Source: Henckelia pumila
Lineage: Eukaryota > Streptophyta > Magnoliopsida > Lamiales > Gesneriaceae
DNA length: 64,000 nucleotides
Reading direction: 5' to 3'
Assembly: GCF_033568475.1 (NCBI RefSeq)
Contig: NC_133123.1
Coordinates: 154,705,753-154,769,752, forward strand
Of the stretch, positions 19,588 through 32,094 are shown piece after piece. A program made the translations under genes and the position numbers. How positions within the stretch are numbered: position 1 is the stretch's first letter; each line of letters starts with the position of its first letter. The notes beneath the pieces were generated by a model, which saw only the letters and a list, made by a program, of their open reading frames with translations, ran no database searches and was not told the DNA's origin.

Positions 19588-21553
19588 TAATATGTGAAAA
19601 AAAAAAACCCCGACAATATTTATTTTAGAAGCATACTATTAATTAGCGATTCGATATAAATGTACTAAAAATATAAGCATAGATGATCTGGATAATTCTT
19701 AACTTAGTCCCTTGTTTTGTGACGTTATCCCGATTTCGTCCCTTATTTTTTAATTGACTCAATTTCATCCTCCAATTTCGAACGCTTTTCGAAATCGGTC
19801 CGTTCGACCAATTATTTGTTAAAATAGACGGAATGGAAAAACCTAACATATATGTTTAACCATATCTCATTTTTTATTTTTTTAGGGATAATTCCCGCGG
19901 TCTTGATTTTGTCCATCTTTTTTATTTGACTCAGTTTGTTCCTCCAATTTTCAAACGCTTTTCAAATCGGTCATTCCGTCTAAGTAACTGTTAAAATATA
20001 CGGAATAAAAAGACCTAACAAGTTTAACAAATTTCTCTCTTTTTTTTTTTTTTACGTAAACTCTAAATCTATTTCTCCAAATTTGTATGTGTCATGTCTT
20101 TTATTTTTTGTGTTTTGAAATTCGATTTTCTTTCGTTTTTTTGTATTTATTATTTTTTTTTGGATAATATGCTACTTTCGTTTTTTTTAATTATTTTCTT
20201 GAGGAATATGTTGTTTTGTTTCTGCATTACTTTAATTGATTTGAGATTTTTTTATTATTCATCACACGTTATGATTTGAATTTGAATTTGTATTTGTATT
20301 TTTTATTCATAAATTGGATTGATTATCAAGTTTTGTTCGATTGATGTTAAACTATTGCTATTAAATAATATTGACAGCACTAATTATTCAAATTAAAAAC
20401 ACAATCCAAACAAAATGAATATTAGAATTAAATTTCATCAAAAACAAGTAACAATAAAATCAAACTTTACTAAATTGGACCGGTTATTTTTGTAATTTTA
20501 GTGAATTATTAATACATGATGTTGATGGTAGGTTTATACAAAAATATCCTGAAAATTGTTATTTTATTAATTTATTGAAATTTTTAATTAGCACATTGTC
20601 CCAAGTCAGGACCAAGAAAAAAATTTATTTTAAAAAAGTTATTAATTTATCGTAGAGATTGTACTCGATATATATTAGCATTTAATAGGTCTTTTGTGAC
20701 GGTGTAACTGGTAAATATTTGTTACACAGACTTATAACTCATTTCATATCCGTGATGAAAAATAATATTTTGGATTAAAAAAATAATTAATAGGTCTCGT
20801 CTCAAGAAACTATAGTTGTGAGACGTGTCGATTTGACTCATATTTGCAATAAATTAACACTTTTGACATAAAAAATACGTTTTTATGGGTTCTTCGAGAT
20901 TCATCTCGCAAAACTAATTTGGGAGATTGTCTCGTGAGATTTTTTTGTTTTGAAAATTAATATATAATTTTTTTATTGGTTGTGTCGGGTCCAAGATCCG
21001 TGTTACAAAATTCTATAAAACTATTTCATGTGTCAATTTAGGGAGACAAATCTTTAACTCAACCCGACCTATGAAAAATTATTGTTTTATACGTACGTTT
21101 TACTACATCAATAGCCCGGATTAATCCGTTTAACAGATGTAGACTAGTAAGTCCGTCTCATTGAGAGTTACTCGATTATGTATAGGTTGCATCAAATTTA
21201 ATGAGATGTAACTCTTTTAAAAATATGTATATATATCTTTTCATAATCAATACAATATGCTTCTCAAATCATTCTTCGTGATACTCAAATTGTTGTTCAA
21301 AATGTCAGGGAAGATTACTACTTATGCTCTATATGAGTTGTCTGATTCTTATAAACTTCATGTCACAAAACAATTTTTTGACCTGAAAATATGAATAACA
21401 GACTAGAAAAATGAACAAAATGTCCACAGTGGAAAGCTAAACACCAGCTTGTTGAAATAGGTCACACAAAAGTGAGACTCAGGGGATCACACACCTAATG
21501 CATGGCTTTGCAGCTCATGCCTGATCAATGCCCTCTTCATCTATTTAGCTAAC
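19588..21553. other. AT-rich intergenic region with old repeats
   Basis: No coding gene seen. Contains a diverged tandem duplication (19725-20015) and two degraded segments with TCTCGTCTCAAGAAAC / TCTCGTGAGATT ends (about 20790-20945) and GGGAGACAAATC / GTCCGTCTCA (about 21040-21165). These resemble a dispersed MITE-like family also seen near 27236. Confidence 0.5.
19725..20015. repeat. Diverged ~150-bp tandem duplication
   Basis: Two successive copies share TTGACTCAATTT / TTGACTCAGTTT, CCTCCAATTT, AACGCTTTTC, AAATCGGTC, GTTAAAATA(G/T)ACGGAAT and ACCTAACA in the same order. The copies are clearly diverged, so old. Confidence 0.7.
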
Positions 21554-22696
21554 ATGAAAATCAATGGCGAATTCATCTCGAAACTCAGAAGCAAAACTTG
21601 CATTGCAAACCTAATTCGCGAAATGCCTATTCCTCTCCCTCTTCTCCCCACAATATCACTCTTTCTTTTGTTTCTGAATTGGGTTTCACTCAAGGCCATT
21701 GCTCAGAACACAATTGCTGAGTGTGGGCCAAATTTGCTAACTTTAGCCCCATGTGCGCCGTTCGTGCAAGGCGTGGCAGCTTCACCGGTGCAGACATGCT
21801 GTGATAGCCTTAATCAACTCTACGGCCAGAAGCCTACTTGCCTTTGTCCATTCCTCAACGACCCGTCTGCCTTAAGCTCGTTCCCTATCAACACCACCCT
21901 CGCTCTTCAGTTACCTCAGCTGTGCAATCTTCAAATTGACCCTTCTATTTGCGGAGGTGAGTGTGTTATGTTATTATGAAATCCCATAAATGAAGGACCA
22001 TACAGTACTCCATTCCCATTTACAGGAAAGAAGATGCAATACCTTCTGGAAATCTAAGTTTTGGACTGCTTTTCATTGCCCACACCATAATCAAAATCAG
22101 TTTACTCCAATCTTTTTGCTTTTTTTCGCGAATGCAATAGAAAACCAAGCATCTAAATACAACATTCCTTTCCTAAACTTAAGAAAGAAAATAAATAATA
22201 GATGCATTGAAAAGGTGACATACAGTATTAGAATGAAAAAAAGTAAAGAATGAAGCAAGAAAAATAGAAAGCGACTTTTATAAGATTTATTTCGATACTC
22301 AACAAATTTGTTTTTGTTTTTGTTTTTTTTCTGTTTCAAGGGGCTTCATTGCCATCTACTTCCCCTGGTGCTCAAGTTTCCCTCGGCGCAAGACCGAATT
22401 CAACAGTTGCAGGTATGCAAATTTTTCTAACTTCGCGATAAGAGGAAACTCCCCCTCAACTTACTCAGATTCATAATTTTATTATCTTACTCTTTACTCT
22501 GCCTTTACATATGTGCGTTTATCCAGCTTCTCCGGCAGTAACAGTGGCGCCTCGACCGAGCATTATGGGATTTGGAATTCGCAATGCAGAAGTGAGGCTG
22601 AAGGCGAAAAGCCCATTGTTGGTTCTGCTAATGGCTGCAATTTATTTCAGTTTCAAACTAGAACTAGTATTTGAATTTAGGCAGTTGAATTTGTAG
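21554..22696 (+). CDS. Type-G non-specific lipid transfer protein (LTPG-like)
   Basis: Three exons: 21554 (or 21623)-21956, 22341-22412, 22527-22696; introns GT-AG, both phase 1. The downstream ATG at 21623 gives 191 residues and starts directly with a classic signal peptide (MPIPLPLLPTISLFLLFLNW); the upstream ATG adds 23 polar residues. The eight-cysteine motif is complete: C-X9-C-X14-CC-X12-CXC-X25-C-X8-C, the disulfide core of a lipid-binding pocket. A Ser/Pro-rich linker (SLPSTSPGAQVSLG) and a hydrophobic C-terminal stretch (LLVLLMAAIYF) suggest GPI anchoring, although the tail after it (KLELVFEFRQLNL) is longer and more charged than usual. Such proteins export cuticular lipids at the cell surface. 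Confidence 0.88.
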
Positions 22697-23285
22697 AATG
22701 TCCATTGAACTTTGATCGGATAAATTGTTTCTAGTATCTGAATGATTTTTTTTCATATGCAGAAATTTGATTCTAACACCAAAATACTTGAGGAAAATTT
22801 GATGGATATATATCGAATAGTTTTATGATCATTCCATTTTTTTTTACCTTTGTCTGTTATAGTCAATGATTATATCTTAACATCGGATTTTACAAAATTA
22901 AAAAATTTAATGCAAAAAAAATTTAATATTCATGCACGTATCGCTTGTCAAGAGGAGCTAGTAAAATTATGAATTGTCGCATCCCATTATTCCCATATCC
23001 GTAGTACAGTCTCCATGTTCATGCATCATAGCAGTCCCAAATAGTAAAACTTTCATTATTTCCTCCCTTAGTTCTAAAGTATACCCTTTTTCCACATACT
23101 GTGAATTGAAAAGACATAAAAGATAAGCACAATTTTCAAACATAATCTAGCTAAATTCCTATGATAAGTCATAAAAAAGCACACAATATATTCCAAAGAC
23201 CACCATCCAGATAGATACATCGCTTTAAATTCACACCTCTTTTCGTCACGCAGGCCTCACAAAGTCTTGCCCAAAATGCCGATTA
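22697..23285. other. Convergent 3' intergenic region
   Basis: Lies between the stop codons of the LTP gene (plus) and the plastid-protein gene (minus). AT-rich 3' UTR and terminator sequence, with nothing else recognised. Confidence 0.6.
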
Positions 23286-25233
23286 TTACTCCAAACTAGG
23301 AGCCTCTTCAGTAGGATTTGACTCGAACACGTCTGAGTTAGATGCATCGGGTCCTTCCAGAAGCTCTTGAGATTGGATTGATTCTTTGTATGCAGGAGTT
23401 TCCTTGAAATCTGATGCTCCTTCATTATATGAGGCCACAGCAATGCCACAGGCTATTAACTGCAATAATCAAATTCAAAAATCATTAACACGTGCTGGAC
23501 GAAAGAAACATGGATATACAATATATGACATCGAAGAAAACGTGTAAGTAGAACAAAATAATTCAAACCCATCAAGGCAAGCAAAGGGTTGTATATCACC
23601 AACTTCACTTAAGAATATAATGGCATTATGCAGAACGGAATTGAAGCTTCAAATCAAAATCTCATATATTAATGTTCAAATTTGATAAAAAATTTGTCAG
23701 TTCCAATTTTTTAGTCAAATTCCTTCAAATGATCCAGAACCCCAATAGGTAATAGGATATACCACTCCAAATTTCCCTTCAGCTACTCCCATCAACTGGT
23801 AAGTGGTAACTATGTAGAAGCAGATCTCTGTCAGGAGTCATTCATGCCACTTCCTCAAAATACATAGTGCTCATTAAGCAATTCAAAACGATCCTTCAGT
23901 AAGTATTTTGCCTGGTTTGATGCCTTCATAATAAAATATCACATAAAACCTATCCAAAAAAGGTAAACAGTTCTTGGTTCTTCTCTTTCCAACAACTGAA
24001 CATCTTCGTTTCATTAAAGATACTAGCTGGAAATAAATAGTCTACAGGGTATAGAGAGGATAAGAACGATCCTGGATCAATGCTTGAGACGATGTGGCTT
24101 AGGCAATGTAGCGACTCCCACAATAGGTGTTCATGAATCTTCAAAATTCAATGAAAATTGCATGAGGTAAAGTTACTAGGCTGGCTGTGAAAGTTACAGA
24201 AAGCAGTGGCAGATGGAGCTAACTGGACATGTTCATAGTATTTTCACACAATACTGTATATACATGTAATCCCCAATCACAGGAAAGCCCAGAAAATCTA
24301 TCTATGGGCACGAAGGCCAGCCCCCGTGCTGGGCGACCCATCAAAGAATAAAACTGGATTTCACCACCTTCTGCTGCATCAAGAGCTCTACCACTGATAG
24401 AAACTCATTTTGGAAATAAGCATGAGAATTGCTACACAAGTCCTTGACATATATCGACTTCGATGACCATAGCCGGCCATAGGATATGAAACCTTTCTGT
24501 CCTATTGTATCTACAAGACTACACTGATCATATTGATGTAAACTAGTTTGGCACTCCAAGCAATTACGATTAGTTTTTACATTTTAATCAGCCTTCAACA
24601 AAATTCATTTCTCGAATTCGACTTAAGCATTAGAACTCTGATAAAATCGCATTAGGTGCACAGCTCAAATTATCAACATGACCAAAATCTTTAGCAATGA
24701 ATAAACGCTTCTAGAGCTGTTAATTCTCCGAGAAACCCCCCAAAATGAAACAAGTAAGAGCTGGTGAATATATAACCAACACAAATTTCAAGAACAAAAT
24801 TGACAGAATACCAAGTTCACAAAATTACCGCAAAAACAATGCCAAAAGCCCACATGTACTGCACGAAGAACCCAAAATTATCCCACTGAGGGCCCTCCCA
24901 AAAATCAGGCTTTTCCCCAGGTAGCTCCGGCATCACGAATCCATCATCAACGGCGGAGATGGTTTCGTCTCCCGCAATCTCATCCATTTGGGTGTCTTCT
25001 ACTGCATCCTCTTGCTCTTTGGTCGTTACGGAGCTTGTTTTACGGTTCTTGCTGTCGAATTTCCCCGTTCTGGAAGATGAAGACGGCTTCTTGGGACTTG
25101 CGGACACCGTGAAAGGCGTGGTTCTGGAGCTGTGTGACCACGAAACGGAAGATTGGTTCAGGAAGGGAAATCGAACGGGGATTCTGGTGGCGGCGTTGCA
25201 GAGTATCCGGCTGCTACCACCGGGAAGCGCCAT
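23286..25233 (-). CDS. Conserved plastid-type single-pass membrane protein
   Basis: Two exons: 25233-24829 (135 codons) and 23459-23286 (57 codons plus stop), separated by a 1,369-bp GT-AG intron in phase 0; 192 residues. The N-terminus (about 1-60) is rich in Ser/Arg/Thr and lacks acidic residues, as in a chloroplast transit peptide. An acidic linker (DAVEDTQMDEIAGDE) follows, then the conserved block PELPGEKPDFWEGPQWDNFG and one membrane segment (FVQYMWAFGIVFAL...IACGIAVASY) that spans the splice site. The tail is FKETPAYKESIQSQELLEG. The block looks like a family conserved in land plants, but I do not recall a named function. Location in a plastid membrane is inference. Confidence 0.78.
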
Positions 25234-26201
25234 TGGTGAAGAGTGTGTGGATGAGAAGATAACTTCAGTGTTCAGATTCAGATATCTGGCGGGTTTAGAT
25301 AACGGAACTTAATTATGACTATAATAATTACTTTATAATATTTTATTTAATCACTTTATAATATTTTTCATTTTGAAACCATGATATAATCTAGACAACA
25401 TAGAATATAAGATGAACATTACATTATTTTTTCAGAGTATGTTTGTTAGACGAGCTCATTGATTAATTTATATTATATGAGTCGATTTTGTTTATATTTG
25501 GAGTGAGATGTAATATTTTTAGCATAAAATAATAATATGTTTTCATGAGTCTAGAGATTTTTATATTTTCATAAAATTGATCCATGAAAAGGTTTTATGA
25601 GAGTTTTTGTGATTTTTGTATTGTTCTTGATTTTTTTTCTCTCAATACCAATGCATTTTATTTTATATGTCCTTGTGCTTGCGAGTATCGTATGATTTCA
25701 CGGTCGATTTTTATGTTCATCGTTAAAATATAATATTTTTTAATTTAAAAAATTGTAATATGAATTGTTTAGAAATTATATTGATTCAATAAACTTTTAG
25801 GGAGGATTTTATAAGGATGGTTATAATGATTTTATTTTATTTTTAGAATGATTGTTTGGGTTATATTAGTGCGTGATCAATTTTAAAGTAGAGTCAGAGT
25901 AAGTGTTGTTGTCGGATTTTTTGAATATCAATAGTTATATCAAAATTAGTTACTACGTGTCTTTCAATCTTAATAAATAAAATAAATATTTATTCAACAA
26001 AATATGAATGATAAAATATTGATTGATTATTTATATTTCAGAAATTCAATGTATGATTTAAGTTCTACAAAAGATTAATGATCGATATACTATATGTCTA
26101 TTGTAAGATAGTTAGAATCTATATCCGTGAGATAAATGGTCTGGCTCGATTCAGATCTTCAATGACGATGATGATGATCGGATTATTATTATATATATAT
26201 T

Positions 26202-26590
26202 TAGGCACCACTTGGTGTAAAAAATAACACATAGATTGATTAATCATCATTGTTTTGTTCAATGTTTGGCTCAAGTTCTTCCAAGGATTAGTGTCATGTA
26301 TCATTATCTAATCCAAGTATATTGATTTAAAATCTTTATATTATTCATCTATCATCATCCAATCCATGAACCAAGTGGTGCCCATAATGTATAATAATAA
26401 TCTGATCTCATCATCATCTCATCATCATCTGATGGATGAATAATATAAAGATTTTAAATCAATATACTTTGATTAGATAATGAATTAATGATACATGATA
26501 CTAATCCTTGGAAGAACTTGAGCCAAACATTGGACAAAACAATGATGATTAATCAATTTATGTGTTATCTTTCACACCAAGTGGTGCATA
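26202..26590. repeat. Foldback element, ~150-bp inverted arms
   Basis: The left arm starts GCACCACTTGGTGT (26202) and the right arm ends ACACCAAGTGGTGC. Between them, matching segments run inwards: GATTAATCATCATTGTTTTG, GGCTCAAGTTCTTCCAAGGA, ATTGATTTAAAATCTTTATA against their complements on the right. Arms are about 150 bp each with a ~75-bp centre containing TCATCATC runs and another AACCAAGTGGTGCC. No obvious target duplication. Confidence 0.8.
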
Positions 26591-26929
26591 TAATGTATAT
26601 ATTAGTTCAACATGCATTATTTATTCCCATCTATTTGTAATTTTAACATTTCACACCTTCTCGAAAAAATAAAATATACCTCACCAAGACACCAACCAAT
26701 ATTTGTACACAACCCCCATTCATCTCCAATTTAATTGAAAACATTCGCATAGAGAAAATCATCTTAATTTCATTTTGACACTTTCAATCGCATCAAGGAC
26801 TTAATCTCCTACTAGGTCTTTGTTAATCGGTTTCATAAAATTTAAAACTTTTATCAGTACTCATTTGTTTGCTACCATGTTTTAGAATATTCATGTAGTT
26901 TAAAAAATTGACGCATTGTTATTGTGCAG

Positions 26930-27115
26930 GTGCTTACGAATGATTATTCGCTTGGTGCGGATGATAAGACATTGATGGATTAATCATATTGCTTGGTCTA
27001 AAACTTGTTTCAAGTATTATAAAGGATTAGTGTAATGCACCAATATATTATCCAAGTACGTTGATTTATTATCCTTATATTATGAATCATGCATCATCAT
27101 ATACACGAGCCAAAC
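26930..27115. repeat. Diverged relative of the foldback arm
   Basis: Shares the order CTTGGTG, GATGGATTAATCAT, AAGGATTAGTGTAATG, TTATCCAAGTA, TTGATTTA, CCTTATATTATGAATCAT and ends GAGCCAAACGGTGG. It appears to be another copy of the same family in the left-arm orientation. Confidence 0.5.
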
Positions 27116-28197
27116 GGTGGAGTTAATTAGGATTAATACTATTAATGTGGTGACTTCGCATATTTGAGAGTCTAGTTCTCTCCTTTCTCTTCTCTTCTCT
27201 TCTGTTTTCTTTGTCTAAGTTCATAACAAAAACTTCTGTAAATCCGTCTCACGAGTCAATTTTGTTAGACAAATTTTTGATCTGATTCAGCTCACGAAAA
27301 ATATGAATTTTAACTACAGATATGGATTTGATCGATCGTCTTAAAAGATCTATCCATTTTCATGTATACGAGATTGGTTTTTGATAAGATAAAAACAGTC
27401 AATTTGACATTGTAATTAGCAAGTATACAATACAATTATTGAAAAACAAGGTACACTGATATGCATATAATTGATATTCAAGACGTCCACGCATTCTTGT
27501 CGGACTTTTGATAATAAATGTCATCTAGTTTCAGCAACTCCGTGGGATTAAACTACCTTTCATGTTTTAAATAGACGGTTTGAGTTGATGCAATAAGTGA
27601 ATATTTGTTTATTAGTTAATTATAAATTTAATTTTTTCTGTTAATACCTCATCGGACAAACCTATCTTATAGACCTTGGATAGCTAGTGTTGTTTATTTA
27701 ACTAGCGTAATTTACATGTTAATACGTTAGTTCAAGAATTTACTCAATATACATCAATACCAATGATACATGGTTCGTAAATTGTAATGGCTGCACCCTT
27801 CATTGTAGTTTGATGATGTCAAAAATAAATTCATACATTAACCATACGTTATGATGCGTTCCTCACACAGAGTCACATGACTTCTTAGCTTTCCTGAAAA
27901 CACACAATATAATCAGAAAATTAAAAAAAATATATTTTATTTCATATGAATTGACTTAAATACACTTTGAACTCAATAAGATTCAAATTCATATGATAAT
28001 ATAATAATTTACATCAGAAGTCATAGTATGAAGTATCATATTACATGGTTAGCGTGAGTTATCGATGCGTACCAAAAGATAACAATTCGAGAGTTCGAGA
28101 TCCATCGTCGTTTTAAAAAAAAAACGATAATAATTCTCAAAAAACCGTGGACCACATATATATTACAAGGGGTTCACTAAAGTCAAAGCAGACTTAT

Positions 28198-28506
28198 TTA
28201 TGAATTACTTTCCGAATCCGGAACCGAGTTCAGATCAATCCCTCTCCTCTCCGGCCTCCTCCCACCGACACCAACGCCGGCCTCAGTCGCCGCCGCCAGC
28301 ACCGCCGCACCTTCTCCGCCGCCTGCCACGTTGCCGATGGAGGAAGCCCCGGCGGCGCCGCCATCCTTGAAATACTTGACAGCCACACGCATCCTCCTCA
28401 GGATGGTGAAGAACTCGTCCACTTCCTCCTCCGTCGGCTGCGGCGGCTCCTCCGCGATCTCCTCCTTGGACACCCTTTTCCTCTTCCTCGCCGCCGGCCG
28501 TTCCAT
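28198..28506 (-). CDS. NIM1-interacting (NIMIN-like) protein
   Basis: Single exon, 102 residues. The N-terminus has a basic nuclear-type signal (RKRKR, 8-12), followed by the acidic block EEEVDEFFTILRRM, matching the DxFF-type NPR1-binding motif of NIMIN proteins. A Gly/Ala-rich middle leads to the C-terminal IDLNSVPDSES, an EAR-type (DLNxxP) repression motif. NIMINs bind NPR1 and modulate salicylic-acid defence gene expression in the nucleus. Length and motif order best fit NIMIN1/2; the subtype is uncertain. The ORF is much GC-richer than its AT-rich surroundings. A TATATA box lies about 40-55 bp upstream of the ATG on the minus strand (28545-28562). Confidence 0.85.
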   Translation of the reverse strand: MERPAARKRKRVSKEEIAEEPPQPTEEEVDEFFTILRRMRVAVKYFKDGGAAGASSIGNVAGGGEGAAVLAAATEAGVGVGGRRPERRGIDLNSVPDSESNS

Positions 28507-28544
28507 TCCCTTCTCTCCTTCCTCTTCCCTCTGGCTCAGCCTCT

Positions 28545-28562
28545 CTCTATATATGTATATAG
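28545..28562 (-). promoter_or_regulatory. TATA box of NIMIN-like gene
   Basis: The minus strand reads CTATATACATATATAG about 40-55 bp before the ATG, implying a very short 5' UTR. Confidence 0.5.
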
Positions 28563-29639
28563 TAAAGGGGATGTAATAAAGAAGGAAGACTTAAAAAGAC
28601 TTTTGGTATGGTATATATTCTTGGCTCCATATTTCTTGGCTATAATTAAATGAAATTATTATAATTTTGCTACAGGTAGCTGGGGAAATTAAATTAAATT
28701 TAATTTAAAATTTTATTCATTTTGTGAATACAATACAATAATATAATGATAAACTTTTTAATTAAATTTGTTATTTTATTACAGGAATAACGACATTTTT
28801 CGAGCATTGGGATTCTATGGTGGCGTAGAAAAGGTGACGCATTCTCTATACATCACCCTTCTGGTGGTACCCAAGCAAGAAAGTTAAATCTCATATTAAA
28901 ATAATCTTATTCTGATTCTTTTTTTTTTTTTGGAGAACAAATTTAATTCAATTTTTTGTGTTTTTTTAAACGATGAAATCGATTAATAAGTCATAAGTTA
29001 CAGAAGAACTCATAAACAAAAGACACGACTCTTTAAAATCTAAAATTGTCACATAATATAAACCATGAGAATCAAGAAAATAAGCGACGTAGTTCGCAGT
29101 CCTCCTTAAAATTTAATTTTAATTCTTTTTTTTAGTACAAATTGCATCGAATATCGAAATTACATCATATTGCAACGCTCAAGAGTGAAATTGCTCGCAC
29201 AATCGACGGGACTTGAGCATGGACTCGAAACGTGTTTATATCGAGCTAAGAAAGTACCTAAATAAATTAGGAAAACTACCCACAATCAGCGGAAATCGAA
29301 CTTGAATAACAGAGTTGAATCGGTTATTTTATTATTTTTATATAGTCGTCTAATAGTTAATAATTTAGTCCGGACTTTTGATTCCCTGAGTCAATGTCTC
29401 AATGATAATTTTAAACTAGCCATCATTATATACGCTGAATGTGTAAAAATCAAGACGTAGAGATTTAGTGATGAATGATGATTCTTTTAAGGGTTAATTA
29501 TCAATCACTTCCTAAATCAATTTTTAACTTATTTATAAATTTTTACATAAATAAAACTTATTTTCAACTTCCTGGAGAGAAGAACTTTTGTTTATAAATA
29601 CCAATTATACTCTTATCTCTTAAAATTCATAAAAAAAAT
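28563..29639. other. AT-rich intergenic region
   Basis: Upstream region of the NIMIN-like gene, followed by sequence in which I see no gene, up to the viral insertion. Confidence 0.6.
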
Positions 29640-29645
29640 GAGAGA

Positions 29646-31682
29646 ATGGATAATAATAAAAACAAAACCAATCCAAATAGTATATATATAAAAATTCAAA
29701 TTAAAATCAAAAAACATAAACCATATCATATACATGCTTATGTTGATACAGGAGCAAGTATGTGTTTAGGAAGCAAACATATACTTTCAAATCATTATTG
29801 GAAGAAATATGATAAAGGATTAAAAGTTCGAATAGGAGATGGATCAATAATCATGCTTGATACAGTAGCAGAAAAATTAAAAATAGAAATTGAGGAAACA
29901 AAATTTGTAATACCCATTATATACCAATTAAAATCAGGAATGGACATTATAATAGGAAATAACTTTTTAAGAGAATATCTTCCTTTTACACAATTTGAAA
30001 ATCACATAACTTTAAACAAATGATCATCAATGATTTATATTCCTAAAATACGAACAGCATTTCGTGTAGGAAATGAAGGATTTACAAAAAATTTTCATAA
30101 ACAAAATACAAATCCAATAGAACTAAAAATAGAAAATATTTTAACAATTAATCATGAAAAAAAAATCATGAAGAAATTTCATGATATTTGTTCTGAAAAT
30201 CCTCAGGACAAAATTAAGAAAAGAAAACAATTCATTGCTTCAATAAAACTTAAAGACCCTAATATCACAATCCGTGAAGCACCAAGAAGATGCAACATGG
30301 ATGATGTAAAAATATTCGAAAAAGAGGTTTAAGAATTACTAAAACTTAAGATAATCATCCCAAGCAAGAGTTCACACTCTTCACCAGCCTTTTATGTTAG
30401 TAAGAAAGACACTGATAAGAAAAGAATGGTAATTTATTATCGAAAAATGAATAATGCAACAATTATGGATGGATATTACATCCCAAACAAGAATGATTTA
30501 TTATCTTATATAGGAGGAATGAAATATTTCTCCAGTTTAGATTGTAAATCAGGATTCTGGCAAATTCAGCTAGAACCACAAACATAATTACTTACATCAT
30601 TCAGTTGTCCAAAAGGATAGTATCAATGGACTGTATTACCTTTCAGACTTAAACAAGCACCAGGTATCTTTCAAAGATATATGGATGAATCTTTTAAATC
30701 ATATGTAGATTTTTGTTGTGTTTATATAGATGACATATTAATTTATTCAAAAACACTAGATCAACATTATAAAGACCTCATGACAGTATTAGATATTTGT
30801 CATAAATATGGAATTATACTTTCTGAAAAGAAAGCACAATTGTTTAAAACAAAAATAAATTATTTAGGATTACAAATAGAAGATGAAAAACATTGTTTAC
30901 AACAGCATATACTTAAGAAAGTTCACGATTTTCCTAGTGAAATCAAGGATAAAGATCAATTAAGAAGATTTTTAGGATTATTAACTTATTCTGGAAATTA
31001 CATTAAGAAACTTGCAGAAATCAGAAAACCTCTTCAGACAAAACTTAAACAAGACTATAAATGGAAATGGTCTAAAGAAAATACTAATTATATTGACACT
31101 ATTAAAAAGAAGATAATTAGTAATCTTTTCGAATTATATTTTCCTTCAAATAAAGACATAATAATAATTGAAACAGACGTCTCGGATGAATACTGGGGAG
31201 CATGTTTAAAAGCTTATACAGGAGAAAGAAATTTAGAAGAACTTACTAAAACAGCTACTAGGAATAATGAAGAATTATGTAATTATACATCAGGAACTTT
31301 TCAAGGTGCACAACTAAATTATCATTCAAATGAAAAAAAATTATTAGCTTTAATATATACAATTAAAAATTATGAGATTTATCTTATTTCTAAACCGTTT
31401 TTAGTAAGAACGGATAATATGAATTTAACATATTTCAAGACAAGAAAAATATCAAGAAATGCAGCAAGGTTAATTAGATGGCAATTGGAATTGAACCATT
31501 ATCAGTTCGAGATCCAGCATGTCAAAGGAACGGACAATTCATTACCCGACGCATTAACTAGAGAACTTCATCCAAATTATACTATCCGTAGTACCAGAAT
31601 AACAAAAGAAATCCTAAGTGATCCAGAAAATGACTGTGAGTCATCCGAACATGCCTTAGAAAGCATGAGAAATATAAATTGA
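29646..31682 (+). pseudogene. Caulimovirid polymerase (protease-RT-RNase H), broken
   Basis: One reading frame with four internal stops at 30021 (TGA), 30330 (TAA), 30585 (TAA) and 30618 (TAG). The aspartic protease motif YVDTGAS is near the start. RT follows, with the catalytic YIDD box at 30723-30734, and then RNase H, starting at ETDVSDEYWGACL and ending ALTRELH. The enzyme would copy pregenomic RNA into DNA. No frameshift is needed to follow the domains, so decay so far is by point mutation. Confidence 0.88.
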
Positions 31683-31818
31683 TGAAATGAGATTTATATT
31701 CAAAAACATGAATTATTTTATGACTTCAAGTCATCTGAACATGCCTTAGAAAGCATGGGGAATATAAATTGATGAAATGAGATTTATATTCAGAAACATG
31801 AATTACTCTATGAGTAAA
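31639..31818 (+). repeat. 90-bp tandem duplication after polymerase
   Basis: A ~90-bp unit containing GAACATGCCTTAGAAAGCAT and AATATAAATTGATGAAATGA occurs twice, in direct succession, with few differences. The first copy covers the polymerase C-terminus and stop codon. Confidence 0.85.
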
Positions 31819-31930
31819 ATAATCAATCTCATGAAGATTGGTTCAATTCTTGCAAAAGAATTCATAAATGCAATGATACGCATAATAAAACTATCCGAAT
31901 TACTCACGATAAAGAGTTAAATTTCTAACC

Positions 31931-31931
<1 letters not shown>

Positions 31932-31967
<36 letters not shown>
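31932..31967. repeat. (TA)n microsatellite in viral insert
   Basis: About 18 TA units between the polymerase and the next viral ORFs, probably expanded after integration. Confidence 0.9.
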
Positions 31968-31970
<3 letters not shown>

Positions 31971-31981
31971 TCTTGTGCAGG

Positions 31982-32092
31982 ATGGAGCAATTAGATCAAT
32001 TAAAAGAACAATTGATTGACATAGACGAAGAAATTCAGATTCTTCAACAAAGGAAAAAGAATATAAATCGAAAAATTCAGAGGATAAAATAA
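31982..32092 (+). CDS. 36-residue coiled-coil ORF in viral insert
   Basis: A short frame starting MEQLDQLKEQ with regular hydrophobic spacing and a basic C-terminus, just after a TTTCTTGTGCAG tract. It could be an N-terminal piece of the following transactivator-like ORF; no known homolog recalled. Confidence 0.3.
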   Translation: MEQLDQLKEQLIDIDEEIQILQQRKKNINRKIQRIK

Positions 32093-32094
32093 AA

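Larger units (their letters stand above)
25234..28197. other. Intergenic region with foldback repeats
   Basis: No gene seen in ~3 kb. The first part is the promoter side of the plastid-protein gene. It contains the foldback at 26202-26590, a diverged relative at ~26930-27115, a CT-rich tract near 27180-27210 (TTTCTCTTCTCTTCTCTTCT) and a degraded repeat around 27236-27370 (CCGTCTCACGAGTC) related to sequences near 21040. Confidence 0.5.

Noticed and set aside
20094-20279. 61-codon Phe-rich ORF
   Set aside because: T-rich low-complexity DNA read as hydrophobic protein; no conserved pattern.
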